Assembly (NCBI RefSeq): GCF_000218895.1
Contig: NC_015703.1
Coordinates: 4,539,001-4,603,000 of the forward strand
Length of the DNA: 64,000 bases
Direction of reading: 5' to 3'
Source of the DNA: Runella slithyformis DSM 19594
GTDB lineage: Bacteria > Bacteroidota > Bacteroidia > Cytophagales > Spirosomataceae
Shown: one piece after another, positions 8,635-17,123 of the stretch
Numbering within the stretch: the stretch's first letter is position 1
Layout: every line of letters starts with the position of its first letter
Position numbers and translations under genes: made by a program
Notes under the pieces: model-generated
The model's database searches: none
Seen by the model: the letters and a program-made list of their open reading frames with translations, nothing else
What the model was told of the DNA's origin: nothing

Positions 8635-9975
8635 ATGCAATATACGCTTTTCGATTTAGATTCTCCAATCTTCACTAAATTGTATTTATTCAAGAATTCG
8701 ACCAAGTTAGGTTTGATTTATCAAACCATCAACTGGTCATCATTGGTGGAACTACTTCCTGAGAAAAAAACGATGGTAGGTGCGCCATCATGGCTTCCCC
8801 CTCAAGGTTATTTTGGATTGATGTTCTTGAAACACTACACTAAATTGAGTGATGAAAAACTCTTGGAACGCTTTAATACGGACTGGGCGATGCAGCTTTT
8901 TTGTGGTGCTTTACTACCTGATGGTGAATTGATTAGAGATAATTCTTTTGTTTCGAGTGTGCGAAGTTATCTTGGGCAACATGTTGATTTAGAGAGTTTT
9001 CAGTCAAAAATGGTTGAAAATTGGAAAGAAGAATTGCCCGACAGGCATGTAGTGTTAGCTGATGCGACTTGCTATGAGGTATATATTCGTTTTCCAACCG
9101 ATGCAAAGATTCTCTGGGAATGTTGTGAATGGTTATGGGATAAACAAATACCCCAATTTTGTAAGGATCACAAGTTGAAAGAACCCCGTTCTAAATTCAA
9201 AGAGCAGAAGAAAAAACATTTGGTCTATTCTAAACTTAGAAAGAGAACTTACAGAAAGACACAAGCAAGAAAACGAGCGAGCCTTCAGTTGTTATCGAAA
9301 GGGATCAATGAATTTCAAGCAATTCTCAACCAAACCAAGGCGGTTGGTTTATCCGGCAAAGATGCTTCTGTTTTCAAGACCATCAAGCAAGTCTATCAGC
9401 AACAAAATCATTATTTTAAGCATCCCAAGTCCAAAATTAAGCACCGAATCGTGAGCTTGCATAAGCCTCACATTCGTCCCATCGTCCGAGGCAAGGAAAA
9501 TAAACCGGTAGAATTTGGCATGAAGGTTCATAAAATACAGGTAGGTGGCATCAACCTTATAGAGCATGACAGTTATGAAGCATTTAATGAGTGTAAAAGG
9601 CTGAAAATAAGTATATTGAAGTGCAAAAACAACTTTGGAAAGTGTACTCATGTATCGGCAGACAAGATTTATGCTACCAATGAAAACAGGCGATTTTGTA
9701 CTCAACATGAGATTCAGACAAACTTTGTCCGAAAAGGAGCAGGCAAGGATGACAAGCCAACTAAAAAGATAAAAGAGCTACTCAACAAGCAACGAAGTAC
9801 AAGTTTAGAGGGAAGTTTTGGTACGGAAAAAGAGCATTATTTACTGCATAAAATTAAAGCTCAAAATCCCAAAACTGAAAAGGTCTGGCTGTTTTTTGGA
9901 ATTCATACTGCTAACGCTGTTAAGATTGCCAAAAGAAGAGAAAAGGCAAACAAAGACGTTTGGCAAGCTGCCTAA
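8635..9975 (+). CDS. DDE transposase (IS5/ISNCY-like), copy 1
   Basis: A 446-residue transposase starting MQYTLFDLDSPIFTKL. Visible catalytic-type segments are LADATCYEVYIRFPTDAKIL (first Asp), VSADKIYATNENRRF (second Asp) and SLEGSFGTEKEHYLL (Glu). The middle (about 190-250) is strongly basic. ATG 8635 is chosen because an in-frame ATG 22 codons upstream lies within the protective hairpin. The translation is identical to the copy at 33226-34566, so both insertions are recent or one gave rise to the other. The family is assigned by motif spacing; the nearest named IS is not known. Confidence 0.88.
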   Translation: MQYTLFDLDSPIFTKLYLFKNSTKLGLIYQTINWSSLVELLPEKKTMVGAPSWLPPQGYFGLMFLKHYTKLSDEKLLERFNTDWAMQLFCGALLPDGELIRDNSFVSSVRSYLGQHVDLESFQSKMVENWKEELPDRHVVLADATCYEVYIRFPTDAKILWECCEWLWDKQIPQFCKDHKLKEPRSKFKEQKKKHLVYSKLRKRTYRKTQARKRASLQLLSKGINEFQAILNQTKAVGLSGKDASVFKTIKQVYQQQNHYFKHPKSKIKHRIVSLHKPHIRPIVRGKENKPVEFGMKVHKIQVGGINLIEHDSYEAFNECKRLKISILKCKNNFGKCTHVSADKIYATNENRRFCTQHEIQTNFVRKGAGKDDKPTKKIKELLNKQRSTSLEGSFGTEKEHYLLHKIKAQNPKTEKVWLFFGIHTANAVKIAKRREKANKDVWQAA

Positions 9976-10118
9976 ATAATTACAATTTCCTTAGAAAATT
10001 TAAAAAACCTATCATCAGAGGAATAGATACGCATGTCTAAACTTTAAAAGTGAAAAGGTTGTCCAATTTAATTTAAAAAAATTGTATTATTCTAAGTCTA
10101 TCGGATGTCAAAAAGAAA

Positions 10119-10146
10119 AATCCACTCAGAAATGAGTGGATTTTTT
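10119..10146 (+). terminator. Intrinsic terminator at the right end of IS copy 1
   Basis: Stem AATCCACTCA / TGAGTGGATT with GAAA loop and T6, inside the element about 40 bases before its end. Confidence 0.85.
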
Positions 10147-10475
10147 GAAAGCCATATCTCGAAAAAGTAATTTCCAAGGGAAGCCTAAACAGAGTCCTGT
10201 AGCAGACCGCGGCGGGCATATTGAGTCGTCTCTTTTTACAGCACATTTAGGAACGGCCATTGACTTTGTCCCTAAATTCAGGGCGCATCTAGACGGCTAT
10301 AAGCCACTGGGCGCAGATCTGATTTTTATTAGTGACGGAGCTATTTGGCTTCGGCAACTGATGACCACTCATTACCCGCAGGCCACATTGGTATTGGATT
10401 TTTGGCATGCTATGACGGGGCCGCCTTTAGATTTGTGTGATTGAACAAAACCAAGAAACTGGTAAGTTTACTTTT

Positions 10476-10632
10476 CAGTTGTTGAGCAGGATATAGGCAC
10501 TTTAAGGGGCCGCAGGGGCAAAACCCACCACGGGATTGAATCCTATATCCTGTTTTTATCCAAACATCAAATAGAAATCCGGGTAAAACCCATTAGCCAA
10601 GGTGTTGATGGCGGATAAAATCTCAACAACTG
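10476..10632 (+). ncRNA. Predicted bridge RNA of the IS110-family element
   Basis: The untranslated leader folds into a closed two-lobe structure. The outer stem is CAGTTGTTGAG (10476-10486) with CTCAACAACTG (10622-10632), 11 perfect pairs. Lobe 1 is CAGGATATAGG (10487-10497) with CCTATATCCTG (10542-10552), 11 perfect pairs closing a 44-base loop. Lobe 2 is TTTTATCC (10554-10561) with GGATAAAA (10613-10620) closing a 51-base loop. Two large loops on adjacent stems, upstream of an IS110 transposase, is the architecture of bridge RNAs with target- and donor-binding loops. Lobe 2 contains ATAGAAATCC (10571-10580), identical to the element's right end at 11685-11694, as expected for a donor guide. 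Predicted by eye, not folded computationally. Confidence 0.72.
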
Positions 10633-10669
10633 TACTGTAAAAATACACAAACTCTTAACATCAACCATC

Positions 10670-11680
10670 ATGGAAACACAGTATTTTATCGGTATTGACA
10701 TCTCCAAAGAAAGTTTGAATTGGGCAGTTTGTAGTTCTAATAAGATTATCTTAGAACATGTTTCGGGTAATGATATAAAGAGCATAACCAAAACTGTAAT
10801 AAGCCTACAAAGGCAGTTAAATTTTAAACTTGGAAGTGCCGTTTTTTGCATGGAACACACCGGGATTTATCACACTCGTTTATTGAAATATCTGCTGAGT
10901 CGCAAAGCTGCAATTTGGTTGGAATCAGGTAGCCAAATAAAGTACTCAATGGGCGATGTCAGAGGCAAGAATGACATCATTGATGCCCAGCGTATTGCTC
11001 GTTATGCTTATAAAAATCGCGATGAAATCAAGCTTTATGTGCCTCCCAGGGCTATAATTGATCAATTGGACAATCTGCTTGACATTCGTGACAGGTTAGT
11101 AAAAGTACGCCAAATTTGTCTGACTGCCTTGAATGAGCAGAAGTCTTGTGAAGCTAATAAAACCCTCACAAAAGACACAAAAAAATACTCTGCTCATACG
11201 CTCAAAGGAGTCGAAACTGATTTGCAAACCCTCGAAAAGCAGATTAAAGAACTCATTGATTCTGATCCTCAGCTCAAATCACTCTTTGACAACATCACCT
11301 CTATTCCCGGAGTTGGTACTGTTACTGCGGCTAAATGTATTGTCATAACAGACGAATTTAAAAAGTTCGAGAATGCCAAACAACTGGCTTGCCATGCCGG
11401 GGTTGTACCTTTTGAAAATAGCTCTGGCAGCAGTTTACACTCAAAGCCCAAAGTCAGCAAAAAAGCTCACAAAGGAATAAAAGCCACCTTATCTAATTGT
11501 GTCATGTCAGCCATGAGATATAACACTCATTTTAAGGCTTACTATGAACGAAAACTCAAAGAAGGCAAAAACAAGTTCACCGTTTTTAATGCCATGAAGA
11601 ACAAGCTGGTCAGGCTTATTTTTTCTTTAGCCAAGCAGGGTAAAAAATATGACGAAAATTATACTTATTCACTTGTTTGA
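10670..11680 (+). CDS. IS110-family transposase
   Basis: A 336-residue DEDD-type transposase. The N-terminal RuvC-like domain shows YFIGIDISKESL (Asp near residue 9), VFCMEHTGIY (Glu) and RGKNDIIDAQRIARYAY (paired Asp). The C-terminal Tnp20 domain has SIPGVGTVTAA, then CHAGVVPFENSSGSS with the candidate catalytic serine. The gene starts 37 bases after the predicted bridge RNA. All catalytic motifs appear present, so the element may be active. It lies in the same orientation as the interrupted ISKra4-like transposase. Confidence 0.93.
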   Translation: METQYFIGIDISKESLNWAVCSSNKIILEHVSGNDIKSITKTVISLQRQLNFKLGSAVFCMEHTGIYHTRLLKYLLSRKAAIWLESGSQIKYSMGDVRGKNDIIDAQRIARYAYKNRDEIKLYVPPRAIIDQLDNLLDIRDRLVKVRQICLTALNEQKSCEANKTLTKDTKKYSAHTLKGVETDLQTLEKQIKELIDSDPQLKSLFDNITSIPGVGTVTAAKCIVITDEFKKFENAKQLACHAGVVPFENSSGSSLHSKPKVSKKAHKGIKATLSNCVMSAMRYNTHFKAYYERKLKEGKNKFTVFNAMKNKLVRLIFSLAKQGKKYDENYTYSLV

Positions 11681-12214
11681 ATCATAGAAATCCCGAGCGG
11701 CTATATCGGCACGGTGGGTTCAGCGGCTTATCAGAACCGAAAAAGTCGAACCAATTGGATAGAAAAGCAACGTAATTTGTTACTTAACAGTGAGTTAAGC
11801 GCCGTTCTGGCCCATATTAAGGCACTGCGTATTAAGGCGGACTTAAAGGATGACGTTTGTAATTATCTGCAAGCCAACAGCGATAGAATGGACTATAAAT
11901 GTTATCAAAAACGGGGCTTATTAATCGGGTCTGCCGGGCCGCCGTTGCGGAGCGATTGAGTCAGCCCATTGGACTGTAGTACAAAAACGCATGAAGCGCT
12001 CAGGCCAACGTTGGAGCTTGACGGGTGCTCAACATGTTCTCAATCTGCGTACTTGCCTGATGAGCGACCGCTGGGAATTGGTCAGAAAACACATCGAACC
12101 TTTTGACTGCCTAATGGCTGCATAGCGACAATTTGAATGGCACCCAAGTTATAGAACGATAAACTAAATGTTTTTTACTCATATAATTTTGAAATAGTTT
12201 ACAAGGGTATTTAT

Positions 12215-12970
12215 TTAAATCTGAATAAAGAACTGAAGAAATTTTTTTATAAAACGGAATACCCATAAACGTAATGGAGGTGTAAGGTTATTCTCATGCC
12301 ATGCTTTCCTAATTTCCTGATTACCGGTAAAAATATTTTTTAAACTCCTGTTTGTAGCTCCGCCTAACCGCATCCGAACCATAATATGAGGTATATAAAC
12401 TGATTGTACTTTTTTTTGCTTCATACTTCTCAATAAAAATTCATAATCAGCGGCAAAGCGATAGTTCTTTTTGTAAAGTCCTACTTTATCATATACTTCA
12501 CGCCTGACAAACACGGACGGATGTGGAGGAACCTCTCCATTCTCAAAGAAAGATTTATAATATGGAGTAGAACGCCAATGACGTATGATTTTGGTGGGGT
12601 CATTGAATGATACGTATACTAAATCTCCATAAATTAATTCCACCGTTGGATGTTTCTTAAAAATATCACATACTTTTTCAAGTATATGAGGGGAATAATA
12701 AAGGTCATCTGAATTTAGAATACCAATAACATCTCCTGATGCTAAACGAATCCCTTTATTCATGGCGTCATATATACCCTCGTCGGGTTCGCTAACGATT
12801 TTATGAATATGGCCAGTAAATTTTTTAATAGTATTTAAGGTATTATCCGTTGAAGCTCCATCAATTACTATATATTCTAAATCAATGTTTTGTTGTGACA
12901 AAACTGACTCAATTGCGTTTTGAATGGTTGTTGAATTATTATACACTACTGTTATGATGGTAACTTTCAT
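12215..12970 (-). CDS. Glycosyltransferase family 2
   Basis: About 251 residues starting MKVTIITVVYNNSTTIQNAI. It is a GT-A fold enzyme with the acceptor-independent core: YIVIDGASTDNTL, then SEPDEGIYDAMNKGI and GILNSDDLYYS, where the DD supplies the metal-binding DxD-like motif. It resembles WcaA-type transferases of polysaccharide loci and would add one sugar to the lipid-linked repeat at the cytoplasmic face. A longer in-frame start at 12991 exists but overlaps the upstream gene further and precedes the family's usual N-terminus. It is the last gene of the minus-strand glycan operon, overlapping the 3' end of the preceding glycosyltransferase. Confidence 0.9.
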   Translation of the reverse strand: MKVTIITVVYNNSTTIQNAIESVLSQQNIDLEYIVIDGASTDNTLNTIKKFTGHIHKIVSEPDEGIYDAMNKGIRLASGDVIGILNSDDLYYSPHILEKVCDIFKKHPTVELIYGDLVYVSFNDPTKIIRHWRSTPYYKSFFENGEVPPHPSVFVRREVYDKVGLYKKNYRFAADYEFLLRSMKQKKVQSVYIPHIMVRMRLGGATNRSLKNIFTGNQEIRKAWHENNLTPPLRLWVFRFIKKFLQFFIQI

Positions 12971-14102
12971 ATTCAAAAAAGATTGCTTCAATTTTCTTTA
13001 AGTGTAACTGCATCGAAAAATTGGATTTTACATGCTCTAAAGCACGTTGGCTCATTTCCGAATATTGAGAAGGATTATCGATTAACCATTTGATTTTTTC
13101 AGCAATTGCATTGGCATTACAGGGGGGTAATAAAAATCCCGTTTTTTGATCATGAACCATGTCAGGTATAGCACGAAAGGCAGTAGAGATAACTACTTGA
13201 CCGTGGGCCATTGCTTCCAGAATAGAAATGGGTTGCCCTTCAGTATTATAGTAGGTAGGTAATAAAAGAACATGGGCTTTTTTTAAGAATTTTTTTTTCT
13301 TCTCGTCCACGACAGGCCCATGGAATGAAACAAAGTTTTGCAAATTTCGTTTCTCTACAAAATTATCAAAATTAAGTTTGGCCTGTTCGGATGTTATATT
13401 TGTTGGGTCGTCAGAGTTAGTCATAAACGAACCGCAGAAATCACAGGTCAGATTGCGGTATTGCCACATATTAACCAATATGTCAATCGCTTTTAAAACG
13501 TCCCAGTAGCCTTTTGTATGAATTAAATTGGATAAAAAAAGCAGTGAGATAGAACTTTCAATATACTTTTTTTCTGTAGAGGAGAGTGAAATTCCATAAG
13601 GTATCACACGCAGTTTACCTGCAACATCTTTATTAAGTTCAAATTGTTGGCGAATTGAAGAACCTAGAATTATAATATCTTCGCATTGTTCATGTGCCCA
13701 ACAACTTACTTTCTGAAACCAATTAGGCTGTTGGCTCAAAAACTCAGTATAATCGCCGCAGTGATAGTGCATAATAATGCGCTGATGCCGCCACCGACTC
13801 CATGCAATCATTGGTAGATTACGTAATGTCCCCATAAATGACCTTGCGCCGGAGAGATACACAATCTTTGATGACCATCCTGCCGCCCATAAAAAACGAA
13901 GATTTACTAATATAAACTGCCACCATTTTAATATTTTTTGCACTGATGATTTTGGTGTAAGATTATCAGGTAGCCTAATTACTTTAACATAATTTGTATG
14001 TTTACGCAGATGATCTAAAATAGCAGCTGTAGCCACAGACTGTCCCGTAATGATAGGGGGTAGAAGCCCAACAAATATGATTTTATTTTGTTTTTTTTTC
14101 AT
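12939..14102 (-). CDS. Glycosyltransferase family 4
   Basis: A 387-residue GT-B fold enzyme. The N-terminus KIIFVGLLPPIITGQSVATA is a nucleotide-sugar transferase start. The C-terminal half holds the GT4 hallmarks, LFLSNLIHTKGYWDVL, LLLPTYYNTEGQPISILEAM (with the EX7E-type acidic pair) and TGFLLPPC. It probably adds one sugar to the growing undecaprenyl-linked repeat unit at the cytoplasmic side of the membrane; donor and acceptor are unknown. Its start directly abuts the stop of the FkbM methyltransferase, and its 3' end overlaps the GT2 gene, so all are likely translated from one message. Confidence 0.9.
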   Translation of the reverse strand: MKKKQNKIIFVGLLPPIITGQSVATAAILDHLRKHTNYVKVIRLPDNLTPKSSVQKILKWWQFILVNLRFLWAAGWSSKIVYLSGARSFMGTLRNLPMIAWSRWRHQRIIMHYHCGDYTEFLSQQPNWFQKVSCWAHEQCEDIIILGSSIRQQFELNKDVAGKLRVIPYGISLSSTEKKYIESSISLLFLSNLIHTKGYWDVLKAIDILVNMWQYRNLTCDFCGSFMTNSDDPTNITSEQAKLNFDNFVEKRNLQNFVSFHGPVVDEKKKKFLKKAHVLLLPTYYNTEGQPISILEAMAHGQVVISTAFRAIPDMVHDQKTGFLLPPCNANAIAEKIKWLIDNPSQYSEMSQRALEHVKSNFSMQLHLKKIEAIFFEYESYHHNSSV

Positions 14103-14803
14103 CAGATTTTAACAAAACTATACTCGTAGCCTGTTTCGGAAATATCAAATAGTTGATATCCTGCCTGATTAAGGGCTAATATTGCTTTTTCTGATTGCTC
14201 TGTCGTGATGCCGTACATTTGATGATGAAATTCAACTAATAGTTGTTTTATTTTAATTTTAGATTGTAAGATATCTTCAATTACCTTGTATTCTGCGCCT
14301 TCGATGTCCATTTTCAACAAGTCAATTTGTGTGTGACCGTGTTCTTTAAGAATTGTAGTAAGACATTTAGCCTGAACTTCTACGTATTTGTCAGTTCCTT
14401 TGTCAATAATTGTATGTGAAATGTAGTCTAATCTATCGGGTGTATAAAAACGCAATACTTCATCTTTGTGAGAAAGCGCATAAGGGAAATAATGAAATTG
14501 AACCGGGAGTTGTTGTTGTTTTAACCAAGCACTAACGTTTGGTGTAGGATCAAAAGCATTCACCGTAACTCCATACTCGTTAATTAAAGCTAAATCGAAC
14601 GAAATGTCGGTTCCGATTCCGAACGAAAATACGACACTTTGTGCATTAAGTGTGTCTTTTAATATGCTCCACCCCCCATAGTCAGACCCCAAGTGAACAT
14701 AAGGGCGTTTGATTTGTAACTTCACTCTTGGTGCTTTCCCTCGCCATTTATTAAATTCACGTTTGAGTGTTCGGAAAAATAGCCGTATTGATTTTAAGTA
14801 CAT
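14102..14803 (-). CDS. FkbM-family methyltransferase
   Basis: About 233 residues. SAM-dependent methyltransferase signatures are visible: VVFSFGIGTDISFDLALI (glycine-rich loop), then VNAFDPTPNV and the FkbM hallmark IDLLKMDIEGAEYKVIEDIL. Enzymes of this family in glycan clusters usually O-methylate a sugar of the repeat unit. ATG 14803 is preferred because it lies one base after the upstream stop; ATG 14830 in the same frame would overlap the upstream gene by 26 bases. The substrate is unknown. Confidence 0.85.
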   Translation of the reverse strand: MYLKSIRLFFRTLKREFNKWRGKAPRVKLQIKRPYVHLGSDYGGWSILKDTLNAQSVVFSFGIGTDISFDLALINEYGVTVNAFDPTPNVSAWLKQQQLPVQFHYFPYALSHKDEVLRFYTPDRLDYISHTIIDKGTDKYVEVQAKCLTTILKEHGHTQIDLLKMDIEGAEYKVIEDILQSKIKIKQLLVEFHHQMYGITTEQSEKAILALNQAGYQLFDISETGYEYSFVKI

Positions 14804-14804
14804 A

Positions 14805-15959
14805 TTAAACTTCGGTAAAACGGGCCGCAATTACTGCCCAACTATATTCTTTTTCTATAAGTTCCACGGCATTTATACGCATTTTTGCACGCAAATCAGG
14901 TGAGATAATCAATCGATAAAGGGCTTCTTTCAATGCGTCTAAATTATTTTCTTTTATGCCAATTCCATTATTGTTTTTATAACGTTCGCTCAAATAATCA
15001 ACGCAAATAATCGGACATCCACAAGCAGAAGCATCAAGTGTACTGATTGTCGTGTCAGCAGGCCAAACGGCTATATCTGCTGCGTTATAATAAGCCGTTA
15101 AATCGTTTACTTGCAAAGATCCTACCCAACGGGCAGGATGTTTGGAACGGGTCAGTGCATCTTCAAATGTACTTCGATATTTATCCGTTATGCCACCTGC
15201 AAAGAAAACAGCTACCTTTTCTGTAGTAAACGGCAGTTCATTAAGAGCATCAATAATTAAATGGCATTGTTTATATTCACTTATTTTTCCGGTATAAAGC
15301 ACCAATACCTCATGGCTTACACCAAGTTTTTTGCGAGTTTGTTGCCTTAACGCTTCATTTGGATAGAACAGTTCCGGGTCACTGCCTAGTGGGATAATTT
15401 CAATTTGCTGTGGTTTAAATCCAAAATTATGTGTTAAAACATGACGGCATGAGTCGGATATACCAACGACCTTTATAGCAATTCGGCTAATGGCAGGTGT
15501 ACAAAAAAAACGGAAAAGCCCATATACTAAAGGAGATAGATAGCCCTGTCGAACAACGTTTTGAGTAGTATGGTCATCAAAGATCAATTTTGATTTTAGT
15601 CTGTGGTGCATTAACAATAGCCTTACACTCATAAAGTGAAGCAAATTGTGACAAATAATTAACTCTGGATTTAATTTGAGCAACTCTTTCTCAAACCCTA
15701 TGAGCCAAACACGATTAGCATATTCAAGGATAGTGGGTAAACGATGTACTTTTATACCAAATTCAATAAAAAAACCGGGACCTACAATACGATCGCCAAG
15801 AATTGCTTTTACAGTGTGGTTATAATCAGGAAAAGGCATATAACGGTCGGATGTAATAATATCCACATCATGCCCCATACGTTGCTGTTCTCGTGCCAAA
15901 AAAAATTCCTGATAGCCTAATTTAGGCTGGAAATAATTACAAATGTGAACAATTTTCAT
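14805..15959 (-). CDS. Glycosyltransferase family 4
   Basis: A 384-residue GT-B enzyme starting MKIVHICNYFQPKLGYQEFF, with a glycine-containing N-terminal donor loop. IPLGSDPELFYP, LYTGKISEYKQCHLIIDAL and TISTLDASACGCPIICVDYL match the GT4 C-terminal Rossmann domain, although the EX7E motif is weak here. Likely cytoplasmic and peripheral to the membrane, adding a sugar to the repeat unit. Six bases separate it from the aminotransferase upstream, consistent with one operon. Confidence 0.88.
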   Translation of the reverse strand: MKIVHICNYFQPKLGYQEFFLAREQQRMGHDVDIITSDRYMPFPDYNHTVKAILGDRIVGPGFFIEFGIKVHRLPTILEYANRVWLIGFEKELLKLNPELIICHNLLHFMSVRLLLMHHRLKSKLIFDDHTTQNVVRQGYLSPLVYGLFRFFCTPAISRIAIKVVGISDSCRHVLTHNFGFKPQQIEIIPLGSDPELFYPNEALRQQTRKKLGVSHEVLVLYTGKISEYKQCHLIIDALNELPFTTEKVAVFFAGGITDKYRSTFEDALTRSKHPARWVGSLQVNDLTAYYNAADIAVWPADTTISTLDASACGCPIICVDYLSERYKNNNGIGIKENNLDALKEALYRLIISPDLRAKMRINAVELIEKEYSWAVIAARFTEV

Positions 15960-15965
15960 TAAAAA

Positions 15966-17081
15966 TTAAGGAACAGTGTTTTTTGAAAGAATTGTATCTA
16001 GTGCATAAAATAAATAATCAATTTGTTCTTCATTCATTTCGGAGTAAATTGGTAAGGATAGAATTCGGTCTGCTTGATAAGCAGCTATTGGAAAATCTGA
16101 GGATGTATAACCTCTGTGAGCGTATGCAGGTAACAAAGGTAACGCTGTTGGATAATGAATGGCTGTATCTATCCCCATTAATTTGAGTTGGTCTTTGATT
16201 AAGTCTCGACGATCACTTTGTATTACGTACAAGTGATATACGTGGTATCTCTCTTCGGGAACTTCAGGTAAGTTTATTGGAAAGCCATTAAGGAATTCCG
16301 TGTAGCGAGCAGCGATACTTCGTCGGCTTTCATTCCATAAATTTAAATGGGGTAATTTTGTACTTAAAATAGCTGCATGCAGTCCATCTAAACGACTGTT
16401 ACGGCCTTCAATGAGGTGATTATGTTTTCCTTTTTGCCCGTGTCGGGCAATCATTCGGGCAAAGTCGGCTATCTTCGAGTCGTTGGTTACCATCCCTCCT
16501 GCATCTCCATAGGCTCCCAGGTTTTTGCCGGGGTAAAAACTAAAAGAAGCACTATGACCAAGTGTGCCTACCTTTCGTCCCTTATACATTGCCCCATGAG
16601 CTTGAGCACAGTCCTCAATAACAATCAAATTATGTTTCTCAGCAATAGATATAATATCATCCATATCTGCGGCCATACCATATAGGTGTACAGGTATGAT
16701 GGCTTTAGTGCGAGGTGTAATTTTTTCTTCAATCAGAGCTGGGTTAATTACATACTGATTAGGCAAGACATCTACAAAAATGGGGACTCCTCCTACTGCT
16801 GTTACAGCCTCAGAAGTGGAAAACCAGGAGTGGGCAGGTACTATTACCTCGTCCCCGCGATTAATGCCATGCGCTTGGAGCAGTATTTCAATGGAATCTG
16901 TCCCATTTGCACATCCTATGCAGTAGTTGACATTTAAATAATTCGCAAAATCATTCTCAAACTGTTGAACATAATGACCGCCAATGAAAGCGGATTCAGT
17001 AATTACTCTCTTTATTACATCATCTATCTCTGCCTTAATACTCATATATTGAGCATGTAAATCTACAAATGGAATCTTCAT
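15966..17081 (-). CDS. DegT/DnrJ/EryC1-type sugar aminotransferase (WbpE-like)
   Basis: A 371-residue PLP-dependent aminotransferase. CANGTDSIEI (residues 57-66), VIEDCAQAHGA (154-164) and SFYPGKNLGAYGDAGG (from 181, with Lys186 as the expected Schiff-base lysine) are family landmarks. Placed with a WlbA/WbpB-type oxidoreductase and a WbpD-type acetyltransferase, it most likely aminates the 3-keto sugar to give a 3-amino-2-acetamido uronic acid nucleotide, as WbpE does. The exact product is inferred from context. A 190-base gap with an inverted repeat separates it from the amidotransferase gene upstream. Confidence 0.92.
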   Translation of the reverse strand: MKIPFVDLHAQYMSIKAEIDDVIKRVITESAFIGGHYVQQFENDFANYLNVNYCIGCANGTDSIEILLQAHGINRGDEVIVPAHSWFSTSEAVTAVGGVPIFVDVLPNQYVINPALIEEKITPRTKAIIPVHLYGMAADMDDIISIAEKHNLIVIEDCAQAHGAMYKGRKVGTLGHSASFSFYPGKNLGAYGDAGGMVTNDSKIADFARMIARHGQKGKHNHLIEGRNSRLDGLHAAILSTKLPHLNLWNESRRSIAARYTEFLNGFPINLPEVPEERYHVYHLYVIQSDRRDLIKDQLKLMGIDTAIHYPTALPLLPAYAHRGYTSSDFPIAAYQADRILSLPIYSEMNEEQIDYLFYALDTILSKNTVP

Positions 17082-17123
17082 GAACTATAATTTATTAAGA
17101 ATCTCTAAAATTTCTTAAATGCC

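Larger units (their letters stand above)
8505..10185 (+). mobile_element. 1,681-bp DDE insertion sequence, copy 1
   Basis: The ends are GGGGTCCCTTTAACAA (left) and the complement of GGCTTCCCTTGGAAAT (right), short imperfect inverted repeats. The element is flanked by a direct duplication TAAACA at 8499-8504 and 10186-10191. The boundaries are confirmed by the second copy at 33016-34696, which diverges at exactly the same bases. It carries one transposase gene, a hairpin with a T tract upstream of the start and an intrinsic terminator at the far end. A 6-bp duplication is unlike IS5 proper (2-4 bp) and fits ISNCY-type elements better, which I recall as having longer duplications. Confidence 0.92.
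10416..11696 (+). mobile_element. IS110-family element, about 1,281 bp
   Basis: Borders are inferred from where the ISKra4-like transposase frame resumes. Left of the element the host gene reads ...CATGCTATGA, right of it GCGGCTATATC. Joining them gives HAM-SGYIGTVG in frame, and the excised length of 1,281 is a multiple of three. The dinucleotide GA lies at both junctions (10414-10415 and 11695-11696) and could be the recombination core. No terminal inverted repeats and no longer target duplication are seen, as expected for this family. It contains a 5' structured non-coding region and one transposase. Confidence 0.82.
7959..12125 (+). pseudogene. ISKra4-family-like transposase, broken by two insertions and a 13-base insertion
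   Basis: The pieces are 7959-8174 (frame A), about 8131-8504 (frame B), 10192-10415, 11697-11951 and 11952-12125. Joined, they read a DDE-type transposase with VYVQADGAMIL, LIFISDGAIW, LVLDFWHAM|SGYIGTVGSAAYQNR and a C-terminal AIESAHWTVVQKRMK ... GQRWSLTGAQHVLNLR, typical of ISKra4-type enzymes. Frame A passes to frame B at a run of nine A at 8130-8138, which could be a slippage site or a one-base lesion. Near the 3' end a 13-base insertion (CCGCCGTTGCGGA, about 11939-11951) shifts the frame. The enzyme cannot be functional as it stands. Confidence 0.8.
7917..12145 (+). mobile_element. ISKra4-like insertion sequence, interrupted by two other elements
   Basis: The outer ends are inverted repeats matching 21 of 23 bases: GGGTGC..TTCAAATTGTCGCTA at 7917-7939 and its complement at 12123-12145. 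They are flanked by an 8-bp duplication AAGTTATA. The interior encodes one transposase broken by a 1,681-bp DDE element (8505-10185) and an IS110-family element (about 10416-11696). Removing both, plus one copy of the inner 6-bp duplication, restores a continuous frame across each junction. This shows the order of events: ISKra4-like first, then the other two. Family assignment (ISKra4/ISMich2-like, 8-bp duplication, GGGT ends) rests on recalled features. Confidence 0.82.

Noticed and set aside
10136-10444. Stand-alone 102-codon gene
   Set aside because: Its first 16 codons are the end of the IS and the rest is an internal piece of the broken ISKra4-like transposase followed by IS110 sequence.
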